This document shows positions 10,762 through 21,844 of a DNA stretch of 63,669 nt, in pieces. This DNA is from Magnaporthiopsis rhizophila (taxonomy: Eukaryota > Ascomycota > Sordariomycetes > Magnaporthales > Magnaporthaceae): NCBI GenBank assembly GCA_003049465.1, contig PYSS01000168.1, forward strand, positions 1-63,669, written 5' to 3'. The position numbers were made by a program, and so were the translations under genes. Each line of letters starts with the position of its first letter. The first letter of the stretch is position 1. The notes beneath the pieces are model-generated. The model did not search any database, was not told the origin of the DNA, and saw nothing but the letters and a program-made list of their open reading frames with translations.

Positions 10762-12792
10762 ATGCCTTCTAGGAGCTCGAGCCGGACCTCGGCCGCCGAG
10801 CAAGAGGACAGCAGCCCCGGGAGCGTCTACCTCGTCTCCGGGGACGGCCACCTGCTCAGCCTCCCCATCCCCAGCAGCTCGCCCAAGGACCCGCTCGGCT
10901 GGAGCCTGCTGAAGCGATGCCGCATCATCTGCATCATCACGGCCATGGGCGCCATCGGCGTGGCGATCCAGCAGTTCCCGGCCTTGATATTCAAGGCCTT
11001 GATACACGAGATGGGCGAGGCGGTGGTAAGGAACCTCCCTATACTAGATGACAGGATCGAAGCCTGATGAGATCATTACTACAGGCCTTCGGCCCCTTCA
11101 CGATTAGCCACATCGCCGCCGTTCCGACCCTGTTCATGGGCATGGGATGCGTGATATGGACCCCGATGTCGCTCTGGCTCGGTCGCCGCCCGGTCCTGAC
11201 CCTGTGCGCCGCGTTGATGCCGCTCGCCACCCTGCTCAGTGGCGTGTCCACGTCCTTTGGCATGTACATCCTGTCCATCGCCCTGCAGGGCCTGGCCAAC
11301 GGGGTGGTGTTCAGCACTGTATGTCGTTTTGCTTCCGTCACCCTGCCAAGCTTTCTTCTCTTTATATGCTAACCCACTGAGCGACAAGGCCATGCTGGTC
11401 ATCATCGACCTCACCTTCATCCACCAGCGCTCCAACGCCATCGCGGCCAACTGGGGCCTGGCCACGTTCGTGACGCAGCTGCTGATCTGCATCGTGCCCC
11501 TCACAAACGACCTGTCGACCCAGTGGCGGCCCATGTACCGGGTCTGGGCCATCCCCGAGGCCGTGCTGTTCGTGCTCGTCTGGCTCTTCGTGCCCGAGAC
11601 CTACTTCCTGCGCCCGCCCGTCGCCCTCGACGGCCGCATCCTGGTCCAGGGCGGGTCCGAGAAGATCCGCATGTATGACGACTGGGACGAGGTCCCTGGC
11701 GGTCGGCCCACCCCACCACTACCATCGGGTGGCAACGGCAGCTGGCCCCGCAGCGGTGGCGGCGGCGTCTGGGGTGATGAGGAGAGCAGCGTCGGGGGCG
11801 GCAGCGTCGACGTCAAGCTCAGTCTGGGCCGCCACCCGTCCTCGCGCAGCGACGACGGCAACAACTCGTTCGCCATGGCCCGCACGCCCTCGCGCGACGG
11901 CTCTGTCGACCGGCTGACGGCCGTGAGGACGGTGACGCCCGTCCTCGCGCGCAACGCCAAGCTGCGCGGGCCCACGGGCGGCAGCGGCAACAACAACCAT
12001 TACGGCGGCCGCGGCAGCACCGTCTCCTCGTGGGCGTCGCGACACCTGGCGGTGCGCAAGGCGGCCGGCGGCGACTGGCGGTCCGCGCTCGCCTTCTTCC
12101 CGCAGACGGGCCTGTGTCTGGCCAACCCGCTGCTGTTCTGGGTCGCGCTGCTCAACGCGGTAAACTTTGGCGGCATGATCCTCATCGGGTCCACGTACGC
12201 GGCCGTGCTGTTCGCCCCGCCCTACAGCCTGGCGCCGCGGTCCGTGTCGTCCGTCAACCTCGCCGCCGGCGTCGGCTCCCTTCTCGCGTGGCCCGGGTCC
12301 GGGCTCGTGATCGAGCACATGACGCACCGCCTGACGCGCCGGAACGGCGGCGTCCGCCACGCCGAGTACTACCTGCCGGGCTTCGCGCTGCCCGTCGTCA
12401 CGGGCGTGCTCAGCCTCGTCCTCTACGGCCTCGCCGTGCGCCACGCCTGGCACCCGGCCTGCATCTACGTGTCGTACGGCCTCAACTCCTTCTCGTACGT
12501 CAGCGGCGCCGTCGCAAACACCCTATGGGCCACCGCCGTGTTCCCGCGCTGGGCCGCCGCCGCCCTGACCGTCGTCGGCGGCGTCAGCTACATCCTCAGC
12601 TTCGGTCTCAGCTACGCCGTCGAGCCCTGGATCGAGTCGCAGGGCTACAAGGGCGCGAGCCTGCAGATCGCAGGCATCATGGTGGTGCTCGGCCTCGTCG
12701 CCGTGCCCGCCGCCTTCTGGGGTAGGAACGTGCGCCAGTTCATCCACCACCGCTGGGGCGCCTACGAGGCGGGCGCGGTGCGGCCGCAGTGA
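10762..12792 (+). CDS. MFS transporter with long Ser/Gly-rich central loop
   Basis: Three exons (10762-11025, 11085-11318, 11389-12792) give 633 residues; both introns end in GT..AG and contain GATGAG/GCTAAC-type branch sites. After a Ser-rich cytosolic N-tail of about 50 residues come hydrophobic helices beginning IICIITAMGAIGVAIQQ. The loop between the second and third helices has PMSLWLGRRPV, the usual MFS position for a basic motif. A cytosolic loop of roughly 140 residues, rich in Ser, Gly and basic residues, separates the two helix bundles. The second half resumes with NPLLFWVALLNAVNFGGM. The overall pattern fits a fungal drug/proton or metabolite MFS facilitator in the plasma membrane. 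Substrate cannot be read from the sequence, and neighbours do not suggest one. Confidence 0.88.
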
Positions 12793-14446
12793 TTGGATCA
12801 GGCCTTGGATGGCTGCCCGGCCGGTTATACTAAAAGTTCTTCCTCTTTGTCTGGTCTTTTTCTTTTCTTTGTCCTGCCATGCTTTCTATGGGGTGGATGC
12901 GAGCACGTCCTTTTCTAGAAGATAGGAAGCGTGTTTCTTCATTTTACGCGGACGATATCCAATGGATGGATGCTCTCCTTGCCCGCGGTAAACGCTAGTC
13001 TGGGCTGGATTGTATCAGGCACATGCTACTTGCGACATCTCTTTGTGCGGTACCTATCATGAGGGAGGTACTTGGAACGCCCAGCTTTAGAATACCCTTG
13101 TTGAGACCGACTTTTCCAGAGTTAGCGATAATGAATTAGCTGTATTGTATTATATGAAGTCTTGGCCCCTTCGCTGCGACGTTGGAGTTCCAGTGGCGTA
13201 TTGCCCTTGCAGCGGCTCCGTCGCCCGAACCTTGGCTCCGGCGGGCTATCTTTAGAAGCAATTTCTCCATGTGGCGAATCTCGGGGACACGAACCTTGGG
13301 CACCCACGCGAATACAATCAGCTCACCACTGAATTTGCCACTTGAACTGTCTGGCGCGCGCCGTCCACAAGATCCAGACCGGAGGGCAGCAGACGGCAAA
13401 TATGGCTGGCGTAGCATCCCGGTTAGATGAGGAACAGCAGACGCGGGGCGCCAAGGTCTCTGTGGCAGAGACCTGTGTGGAGGCGACAGCTTATCTCTGC
13501 ACCAAGTGATCGGGCCAGTTTCCTTCCAGGGTCTAGACGATTGAACGGCCTCGGGGACATTCGCGGACGGCTCAAAGTGTGGAGCCACGCTTTCATTTAT
13601 TTTAGATTGTAGCGACGAGCCAGACTCAAAGTCAGGGTCCAGCGTGCGTATGGCGCCACCACTCCCAGCCGTCAGTCGTGCGAATGCGGGGTCCCGACGG
13701 CATAACATAAAACCAGAGACGGCGCGGGAGAATTGGAAAAATAAACGAGCCTAACCAGGGGACAGGCGTTAGCTATTTTTGACCCTGTTGCATCCCATGG
13801 CGACGTTCCTCCGCGGCAACCCAGGCTGCGGGTAGAGCCTTATTGGGGACGGCTGGGGACGGCGTCGAAAAAAAGAAAACCCGGAAGCGACGTGGCCTGG
13901 ACCGAGTCTATGTTCTGGTAGCGGGTTAGCTTGGGGATGTTGTTCTTCCAGGCAATATGGATAAATGGCAACAACAGGCCCAGGGATTGGGCGAACCGGA
14001 GCAGCAGCAACGGACATTGGTTGGCAAAATTACCCCTTTCAGATCTTGGGCAGAGCTGAAAAGCGCCATAATACCAGTGCGATGGCAAATTTCTGGCACC
14101 GAGGAAATTTGATCGTACCCCGAGCAAAGGCCCAAAGGGAAAAAGGAGTGAGGCGAGACTGGAATCGTGTGGAAAGACCGAGGAACTCTCGTGGCGTGTT
14201 AGCAAAGGCAGACGCGAAGTGTGACTGGAGCACCTCTCTTCTGGACCGACTGGCCATCGTCTATAAGAACGCGAGCCGACCCAGCCTCTGGATGATATCC
14301 AGATATTGTCTAGACCCATCGGCAGTACGACTGCGCTGTATGAGCAATTAGCACCCGCACGTCCAAATCACGCAAAACCCTACCTATACACCTACCCTGG
14401 CCTTGCCCCTGTTTCCTCCTTGCTTCAGTATCCAGACCCCGCAGTC
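12793..14446. other. Intergenic; TATA box near the right end
   Basis: CTATAAGAAC at 14261-14270 is a likely TATA box 186 bp before the next ATG. A 190-codon minus-strand frame at 13136-13708 has no signature and is not accepted. Confidence 0.5.
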
Positions 14447-15179
14447 ATGACGCCCCTCGTCCATCTCACCGCTCTGCTCGCCGCCCTCGCGCCCCTGGCG
14501 GCGTCGGCGCCCTCGCCGTCACCGGCCGACGCCGAGATGGAGGCGCCGCCGCGGTGGGCCGACGTTAAGTTCTCGGGCAACGGCTGTCCGCAGGGGCACG
14601 CGCCCAAGCTGACGTCCGAAGACGGCGGCAGCCTCGAGACGCCCATCACGCTGACGTTTGACGGGCGCTTCCGGGCCTCAACGACGCCCGACAAATCCAA
14701 CCGCATGTCGGCGTGCCAAATCCACATCTCGACGCGCGGCAGCGGCAGGGGCTGGCAGCTCGCCCTGTCCGACGTCTGGGCCGAGGGCAAGGGCAGCCTG
14801 GCGCCCAAGTCGTCGCTCGAGTACTACAGCACCGTCTTCTTCTCGGCCGACGCGGAGAAAACGGTATGTGGATTTGGAAGTCTATACTGACGATGGATGG
14901 ATGATTAGCTAGGATTCAAAAAGCGAGAAAGAATGTCGACTGACTTTTGCGACTCCCTTGCAGCAAACTCTCGATGGTGCTCTCCAGAACACCAAGGACT
15001 CGCCGGCCAGCGTGCCGCTCGATGTACACTCGAGCCATGGCGACGACGGCCTGTGGAGTGCGTGCTCCAGCGACGGCCACATCGCCAACGTCATCTTCAG
15101 GATCGTGCTGCCAGACAAGGGGACCAGCAACTTTGAGGTGTCGTCGGAGAAGCTTGCGTTCAAGTGGAGGCGTTGCTAG
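14447..15179 (+). CDS. Secreted DUF4360-type protein
   Basis: Two exons (14447-14863, 14964-15179) give 210 residues. The N-terminus is a signal peptide rich in Ala and Leu ending near LAASAP. The mature part shows the spacing of the DUF4360 family: VKFSGNGCPQG at the start of the first strand, LTFDGRF in the middle, and MSACQIHISTRGSGRGWQLAL, where the Cys and the G-W pair are typical. The C-terminal half continues with WSACSSDGHIANVIFRIVLP and ends at Cys. Four Cys residues could form two disulfides. Members are small secreted fungal and actinobacterial proteins of unknown function. Family assignment is by recalled motif spacing, not by search. Confidence 0.72.
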
Positions 15180-15982
15180 GGAGAGATAGTAGGGAAGCAA
15201 GGGTGAGCAAGTGTTAGCGTGGTTTGGTAAAATAATGCTTTCGACATGCTGGCCGGTGTGCAAGTAGGGAGGCGTAGTTGGTCATAGCAGTAGCAAAACA
15301 TAGGTACCTTCTGGGAGGAGATCTAGCACGTCTTGGGGAAGAATGCATCCATCAATACAACAGCTAGCTTTGGCTGCATTGGGAGAGATCACCCAGGGCA
15401 GGTACATTCCAGCAACAACTACCATCCCACCGGCAACTGCCTCTCAATAAAATCCTACCTCCATGGGTACGAGACTTGCCGGCTTACGTAATTGTCCTTG
15501 CTCTGGCATCCACATCCATCAGTCTCGGGAACTCCCGACCTCAACTTTTGAGCCAAACCCCCGCGGCCTCCGGCGACATGATCTGGCAGTTTCATCAACA
15601 GGGCATGTCCCCACCAAGCCAGGTCCAACCACGCAGCGCTTCACAAGGTTGTGGCGCTCGATGTTTCTAAGTAGAAAAGGGGAATGAAGCTGTGGTTTGA
15701 TATAAAAATTCCAATTCTTTGCACAGACCACGCAGCAGCGCTGAACCTGTTCCGCCACAGCATGCACACCCCTGGTGTCGCAGACCTTCGTCGGAATGTC
15801 CACTTCCAGCATTGGGTTCGTGGTTACTCGCCCCGACGCGGGGGGTTGTCTCCGAAGTGCAACGGGGGCAACTACGGTTATAAATGCTGCCAACAGTCGC
15901 TCATCAAGGAAGCTGGAAGCATATCAAGAAAATCACACTCACCTTCGCAACCCAACACAAAAGCAAGACGCCGGCCGTCACC
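15180..15982. other. Intergenic; promoter of the NmrA-like gene
   Basis: TATAAAT at 15879-15885 lies 98 bp before the next start. Nothing else recognizable. Confidence 0.5.
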
Positions 15983-17121
15983 ATGTCGTCTCCCATCAAA
16001 GTTTTCGTTTTCGGTGGCACAGGCAATACGGCCCAGCAGATCATCGATGGCATGATCAAGTCTCCGACAAACTTTGTAGGCTCGACTACTCCTGCCCCCA
16101 ACCGGCAGCGTACGAGGTTGGCTAACCGCAAGAGCAATTTTCAGGATATCACGGCCATCAGCCGCCCCAGCAGTGTGGGCAAGCCCGAGAACGTCGAGTA
16201 TAGGAAGAGAGGCGTCAAGGTCGTCGGCCTAGACGTCGGCAGCAAGCGCCAAGAGGCGGTCGAGCTTCTGAGAGGCGCCGACGTCGTCATCGCGCCGGCC
16301 AACTTCTTCGAGCTGGCCAAGGCAAAAGCGCTCATCGACATCTGCAAGGAGGCCGGGGTCAAGCGCTTCGTGCCCAACAACTTCGGGCCCGTGATGCCGG
16401 CGTACGGCGTCATGGGCATGCGCGAGCAGAAGGAGGCCATTGTCAACCACATCAAGCTCCAGAGGCTGCCCTACACCGTCATCGACGTGGCCTGGTGGTA
16501 CCAGAACTTCCCTTTCCGGATCCCCTCGGGCCGCACCGACTACATTATCGTCCCGCCCATGGACGACGCCCGCCTCTGGGGCGACGGCACCACGCCCATC
16601 GCCTTTTCCGACATACACTCCATCGGGCCGCACGCGGCCAGGATCCTGGCAGACCCGCAGACCATCAACAAACACGTACATGTCTACGACCAGGTACTCA
16701 CCCTACTCCAGGTCGTCGAGGCGCTCGAGGAGCTCAGCGGCGAGAAGGTGGAGAGGACCTTTGTAAGTTTCGACGAATGCCTCTTGCTGCTGCTGCTGCT
16801 GCTGTTGCTGTTCTCTTGCTGACAAACACTTCTTATCGCCTGCAGTTTACAAAGGTGCAGATGGAGGAGACGATAGCCCAGTCCAAAGCCGCGCTGGACA
16901 AGGACCCGGACAGCGACGATGCCAGCACGACGCTGACGTGCGTCGAGTACTATTACTCGATGGGCGTCCGCGGCGACAGCGTGCCGGAAGTGGCCGACTA
17001 CCTGGGCTACCTCGACAGCCGCAAGCTCTACCCGGACATCGCGCCGATAACCGTCAAGGACTTTTACAAGGATGTTCTGGGGGGCAACGCTCTCGTGCCT
17101 TATGCGGCTGAGAAGCCGTAG
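15983..17121 (+). CDS. NmrA-like / isoflavone-reductase-like Rossmann protein
   Basis: Three exons (15983-16075, 16145-16762, 16846-17121) give 328 residues. The first exon encodes a beta-strand and glycine loop, VFVFGGTGNTAQQI, the dinucleotide-binding motif of atypical short-chain dehydrogenases. Next come DITAISRPSS, VVGLDVGS, ADVVIAPANFFELAKA and GVKRFVPNNFGP, which follow the order seen in NmrA and isoflavone-reductase-like proteins. The usual Tyr/Lys catalytic pair is not obvious; EQKEAI takes the place where isoflavone reductases carry a catalytic Lys. Fungal members act either as NAD(P)H-dependent reductases in secondary metabolism or as redox-sensing regulators; which applies here is not visible. 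AATAAA at 17139-17144 could be the polyadenylation signal. Confidence 0.82.
16784..16810 (+). repeat. (CTG)n triplet run inside the second intron
   Basis: About nine CTG/TTG triplets lie in the 83-bp second intron of the NmrA-like gene, upstream of GCTGAC, a plausible branch site. The run is open in frame with exon 2 and would add poly-Leu if the intron were retained. Confidence 0.8.
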
Positions 17122-17714
17122 TGTATTGTAACAATATGAATAAAATCCGGGTCGGCTGTTTTTTTCGCCGACGTGACGTCTTTGCTTCCCACGCTGTTGT
17201 GTATGCCCGTGAAGAAAAAATCTCTATAAATGCTTTTTATATGGTGGCAATCCCGTGGGTGGGTGTCCATGGTTAGGTAGTTTCTGGCCACGCATTACTT
17301 TTGGGCCGTCACGCACGCGTTTGTGGAAAGGGAAGATGGACTAGGAAGGTGGGCAATGAACCGTAGATACTCTATTGTGCTTGGCCTTGCCGTGTTTACC
17401 AGGCACCAAAGAGAGCAGTCTGGCGGCGTCGCTCGGCTTGTGTACCGAGAAGTGGGTGTGGGTCAGGCGTCCATCTGTTGTGATGGCCTTCCATCACAGT
17501 GGCCACGGTCGGCCGCTTTCCACTACCTTCCTGTCTTGTCTCCCTTCAACACCACTCGACGATAGCATCGGACTTACTCGCAAGCGGTTACTTAACGGTA
17601 CATTAAAAAGCCATCCATGGCGGCTTTCCATAATAAGGTAGCCCGGCGGCAGGAAAGGAGAAAAAAAGACCAGGCAGGTTTGATCCCCTCTCAAAGAACC
17701 AAAAGCAAAAGAAA
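17122..17714. other. Intergenic
   Basis: Contains the 3' end of the NmrA-like gene and, on the minus strand, TTTT runs just 3' of the tRNA-like gene. No coding feature supported. Confidence 0.5.
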
Positions 17715-17846
17715 TGCCCGCTCCCGGATTCGAACCGGTGCCTTCGCTACTCGCTAGAGGAGCGCTTCTCTGGCCGGCCAGCGGCGAAGAGAAGCTACCA
17801 GCCTCCAGTAGCAGAGCGACGTCCTGAACCACTAGACCACGCAGGC
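17715..17846 (-). tRNA. Intron-containing tRNA-like gene, candidate anticodon GCT, isotype uncertain
   Basis: On the minus strand TGGTCTAGTGG matches the A box and GGTTCGAATCC the B box of RNA polymerase III internal promoters. Acceptor ends pair GCCTGC with GCGGGC (one G-T pair). The T stem pairs four of five bases around TTCGAAT. An anticodon stem TCGCT/AGCGA forms perfectly if 17808-17750 (59 nt) is removed as an intron directly 3' of position 37, leaving loop C-T-G-C-T-A-T and anticodon GCT. TTCTTTT follows the 3' end as a terminator. GCT would read Ser codons, but the long variable arm of tRNA-Ser is missing and the discriminator is A, so identity is in doubt. A tRNA pseudogene is possible. 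Confidence 0.6.
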
Positions 17847-19156
17847 TGCTTGTTGTTGAGGACCATGGCTCCTTCCTCGACATATGAACCCTCCGACCCT
17901 CCGACCCTGAGGGAGTCGCACCTTGTGGTAGGGATATGATGCATCCCCAGCAACCGGCCCACATGTGTCCAGCCTGCCGGGACGCCGCGTCAACGGCAAG
18001 CCGAAATCCAACGTCCTCCACTATGCAGGGAACATGTGGACCTCCATACCAGCGTTTCCGCAGCCGGCAGTGATATCAAAGCATTTCTTTGCCGCCTAAT
18101 GCGCATTCCATTGCCAGATAATGATCAAATTTTTACCTGTTTCAACTGGCAGAAATATCTCTCTCACAACTTTCCACGCGCAGCCCCAAGGCCATTTTCC
18201 CTCCCTACGGCCCAGGATACCGACATGATGCAGACCACTTCGCCACTCGCACTTTCCCTCCTTGTTTGCGCTTGTGGCATACTGTTGATGCCAGTTTGGG
18301 AACGCTCTGTGGCACAAATCCTCCCGTTTGTCCCAAAGGAGACCGCAGGGACCACACAGATCATATTTTCTCACCCCCCACCGTGCAACGCGCACCCCCT
18401 AGCTTTCCTCGCTGCCCTTGCTCTACTACGCAGGCGTGTCGTTATTCCCTAGAAAGCCCCAATATCAGGAGCAGTCGGTTTATTAACGTGTATTACTGAG
18501 GTGAAATATTCCTACATGAGACGACCAGATAGCTCTCGGTCTTCATCCTATGTCGAACCAGAATTCCAAGTCGCCTGCCGGTTCAACCGCACAAAAACGG
18601 CCCTATTTCATCCCAACTATCCGCCGACCCGACCAACCCGACATCGGTCCTTCGTGATCGGGGGCAACGGTCAAGCAAGGTTTGGAAACCTCTCTGCAGC
18701 TGACAGATGGATTCTCCACAGAGAGGTTTCCGAGACCTCTGTTCGAGCATCGATATGCCATCCATCCCAACATAGCCCTCAACCCGGGTACCTTATTGAA
18801 GATGATTATGGGAACCGGCGGAGCTAGGGAAGGACCACGGTCTTTCGGCACCGAAGGCCGAGGCTGGTGTGCTTTGCTGATGTTTTTCTGGAGAGAATTG
18901 GAGTCCTGCAAACCCGGGAACCTCGGGGCGAAGCGTCACTCGCCGCCCGGTGATTACGTCTGGCAGACAGACATCCGCCAACGAGAACCTCTGGCGCCTA
19001 TTTAAAGCCGCCTACCCTCATCTATAAAGAGCCATCAGGCTTTTTCCATGAGAGCCAGCTCCAACAGCTTTGTTTGTTCCTTTCAAACAAGAACCGCCTC
19101 TGGCGTGCACATCTTTCTTCGCATTCACAAAGTACGCATCATTCTATCCAACCAAA
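17847..19156. other. Intergenic with inverted repeat and TATA box
   Basis: No gene accepted at 17847-19156. TATAAA at 19023-19028 precedes the next start by about 130 bp. The inverted repeat is listed separately. Confidence 0.5.
18684..18731. repeat. 13-bp perfect inverted repeat with 22-nt spacer
   Basis: GGAAACCTCTCTG (18684-18696) is mirrored by CAGAGAGGTTTCC (18719-18731). The two arms could form a hairpin in RNA or be a paired protein-binding site. It lies in the upstream region of the gene starting at 19157. Confidence 0.85.
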
Positions 19157-19873
19157 ATGGCTCTCATCATCCCCTTGAACGTACCCGAGGTGAATGCGTC
19201 ATCGCTTCGACCACCCATTCGCTATCTCGACCGGGTCAAGCCAGCCAAAAGATGCATCCCGTGCCCGGTCAGCCTCTACAACCCCAACGGGTGGCAGAGT
19301 CCCCGCGCGGCAGCAGCGCCGGGGGAAGTCGAGCTCTCCTGGGTCATGGTCCCAACAGGTTCGCCTTACCAATCCGCAACAGAAAGCAGAACCTGGGACA
19401 GAGGAGGCTTCACAGGTCCCCCAGAACCCCCAACGCTCGCGGTCGCGATACCGTTCCCGCCGCGAAAGTCGAGCAGCCGACACCGACCCCTGGCGCGGCA
19501 GCCCATGTCGGGAGACCTGCACGCCATGTACCACATCCACGACGAGGGCCGCGAGTGGACCGAGGACGCGAGCGGCTTGAGCTCCCGGCAGGGCAGGGGC
19601 CCGCCCCGGTGCTGTGCGGCGACGGCGGCTGTTGCGCCGCTGGCGCTCCGCGGCGGCGACGGGCGGGCGATGGGGACTCCGGCTGGGGTGGATGGAAGAG
19701 GAGGAGGAGGGGCGCACGTGGCAGAGGGAAGGGGCATCCTGGGGACAAGATCGCGGACGACGACGGCGGGAACGGGCCGGGGTGAGTCGAAGCGCGTGTC
19801 GTTCAGGACGCGCATGGGGCTCGGTGATGGCGCCGGGGAATATTCGGGGCGACGAGTGGCCTCGCCATACTGA
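19157..19873 (+). CDS. Hypothetical orphan protein, 238 residues
   Basis: The frame opens at ATG in the context ACCAAAATGG, close to the fungal ideal, with a TATA box 130 bp upstream. Residues 1-60 read like a real protein (MALIIPLNVPEVNASSLRPP, then RYLDRVKPAKRCIPC and LYNPNGWQS). Residues 110-160 contain MYHIHDEGREWTEDAS. The last 80 residues are Ala/Gly/Arg-rich and of low complexity. No signal peptide or membrane helix is visible and I recognise no domain. The opposite strand is also open here because of GC bias, so coding status rests on the start context and the N-terminal composition. Confidence 0.45.
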   Translation: MALIIPLNVPEVNASSLRPPIRYLDRVKPAKRCIPCPVSLYNPNGWQSPRAAAAPGEVELSWVMVPTGSPYQSATESRTWDRGGFTGPPEPPTLAVAIPFPPRKSSSRHRPLARQPMSGDLHAMYHIHDEGREWTEDASGLSSRQGRGPPRCCAATAAVAPLALRGGDGRAMGTPAGVDGRGGGGAHVAEGRGILGTRSRTTTAGTGRGESKRVSFRTRMGLGDGAGEYSGRRVASPY

Positions 19874-20783
19874 GAGGGATGCGAATAGTGCATATCGTGT
19901 GATTGTAACCTCGATACATATTGCTTTGGTGTTAATCTGCCTTTTAAGGCATTGTCAGCATGGGCATCGTACCCGCAGGCGCATTCACATTCATCACTTA
20001 AGGATTCATCAAGGCCACCACCATAAATCATAAGCAGTCATTTCCAACCTGGGCTCGTGTTAGACCGCTTCGCCAATGGGAGGTCGGATGCGGCACCATT
20101 CCCGTCACTGCCTGCCCCATAACCGCCCCGAGAAGGAGCGTCCACCCGGTATCGACTGGCAATCGATCTTTGTGCTACCGTGCCTCACGGAGGTACCTGG
20201 AAACGGTGAGTATCCTCAGCGGCACGTAGCCAGCCACGTGCCAGTCTCGGCTTGTGATGTGATCGCGGGGAGGGGGACGGGACGAATGAGAGTCGAGCAC
20301 CGAATCACTGGGAAAGTGCCTTGCATATCGAGCCACAGCCTCCATGTAACCCAACACCTTAACTACGCCAGAATACGGATTGCTGACTGCAGGTAGCCAC
20401 GGAGCGATATCAGGGGCATTAAGCATGAGCTCCCCGAGATATGGTCAGTATCAGAGCACTTAGGGCGGATGAAGAGTAGTAAGCAAAGATGGTGGTCAAG
20501 GTAGGAAGCAACCGCGCTACAGAATCGAGATATCTCTACGGAGATCCCATTGTATGCACGAGCCGCAAGGCGACCTGTGCAAGCAGTGGGGCCGCCGCTC
20601 CTCAAGGCCCTAGTGACAGTTACAGGCGGGCCCTAGTGGCCGTGACAGGCAGGCCCTAGTGGCCGTGACAGGCAGGCCCTACATAATATGGCTCGTAGTC
20701 CCATCGTTTCGTCGTGACTCCTTCCACTCGCACCATCTGTCTCCCTTTTCAGGGCCGGATCATCGTCACGGGCGTCTCACAAA
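19874..20783. other. Intergenic with a 23-bp tandem repeat
   Basis: Apart from the tandem repeat near its right end I see no feature. Open frames here are short. Confidence 0.5.
20607..20681. repeat. 23-bp tandem repeat, about 3.3 copies, in a promoter
   Basis: The unit is GCCCTAGTGGCCGTGACAGG followed by CAG. Copies start at 20607 (diverged), 20630, 20653 and 20676 (partial). Copies two and three are identical. The array ends about 100 bp before the ATG of the KNH-like gene. Confidence 0.9.
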
Positions 20784-21802
20784 ATGTTTCCGCGCTCGGC
20801 AGCTGGCCGCTGGCTCCAATCTCTCGTCCTGGGCGCTGTCCTCGCGGCGACCGCAGGCGCCCAGACCAACGCGGGCCTCATGGCCCGGACTACCATCACC
20901 AGTCCCCACTCGAACGACACGATTGTTCTGGGTACTGATTATACGGTCCAATGGGCTGCGCCTGCTGGGGCCTCGGAAAATGTGGCCCTCTGGCTTTTGG
21001 GCCGGCCGAACCTGGACAACTCGACCAAGGTCGGCATCCGGAAGCTCGCAGACTTGTATGTCTTCTCTAGGATTCTTCCCTCAGCGGCCTTGCAGGGCTG
21101 TTGTATCCTCCTTCGACTGACATCCCTCCGCGTCGTGCCAGCGTCCAACTATCGAGCCAGGCATGGCTATGGCGCCTCGAACACCAGACATCCGACTCGG
21201 AGCTCAGCTCCTTCCCGCGGTTCGCCATTTATATGCAGACCGTCGAGATCACGACTGGCTTTGGTGTGACCAGTGGCGAGTTTCAAGCCCGGAGGGCCAT
21301 CGTCTCCGCCCATAACGGCACCGCACCACCACCCGCCAACGATGCACCCGCAAAGCCGCTGGCGCCCGAGGTCGTGGCGGGGGTCACGATCGGCGCCGCG
21401 GCCGTCGTCCTGCTGCTCGCTGGAGTGCTGTTCTGCTACTTTATCCACCGACGGCGGAAGGGATCACAGACCAGAGGCTCCGGCGTCGGGGATGGCAAGG
21501 CCGACGAGAAAAGTGCCGGTGGCCTTTCGAAGCCAGAGCTGGAGGGCTCGGGCGGCTACGGCTGCGCGGCGGGCGCCGTTGCGGGGGCGCTGAACCTCAA
21601 GCCCGAGCTGATGGGAAGGAAGATCCCGGAGGAGCTGGGCGGCAAGGAAAACGACCGGGAGAGGCCGAACCCCAACGAGAGATATGAAGCTGCCGTCCAT
21701 GAGATTTACGAAATGGATAGGTCCCGGCTGCCCGAGCTGCCCGAGAAGGCTGATGCTGTCGTGGGGTCCAACGTCCCCTATTGGGAAAGAGGAGCAACCT
21801 AA
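20784..21802 (+). CDS. KNH/Kre9-like type I membrane protein
   Basis: Two exons (20784-21055, 21142-21802) give 310 residues. The acceptor at 21140-21141 restores a continuous domain across the junction (KLADF-VQLSSQAWLW). A signal peptide ends near AGAQ (about 26). The next 110 residues begin TTITSPHSNDTIVLGTDYTV, then QW, the pattern of the Ig-like Kre9/Knh1 N-terminal domain found in fungal cell-wall and GPI proteins. A Pro/Ala-rich linker is followed by a membrane helix (about 168-192), a basic HRRRK stop-transfer and a polar cytosolic tail of about 115 residues containing YEAAVHEIYEMD. It probably sits in the plasma membrane facing the wall. Most KNH proteins are GPI-anchored; this one has a true cytosolic tail, which allows a sensor role (inference). 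Confidence 0.75.
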
Positions 21803-21844
21803 AAACTAATAAATGTGTCAAGGCTTGGTCGTTTGATTCCCCAG

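Noticed and set aside
13136..13708. 190-codon minus-strand frame between the MFS and DUF4360 genes
   Set aside because: Mixed composition, no motif, no promoter or splice context; kept only as a note.
10762..17121. Possible biosynthetic cluster (MFS plus NmrA-like reductase)
   Set aside because: No polyketide synthase, NRPS, terpene cyclase, P450 or pathway regulator is present in the window.
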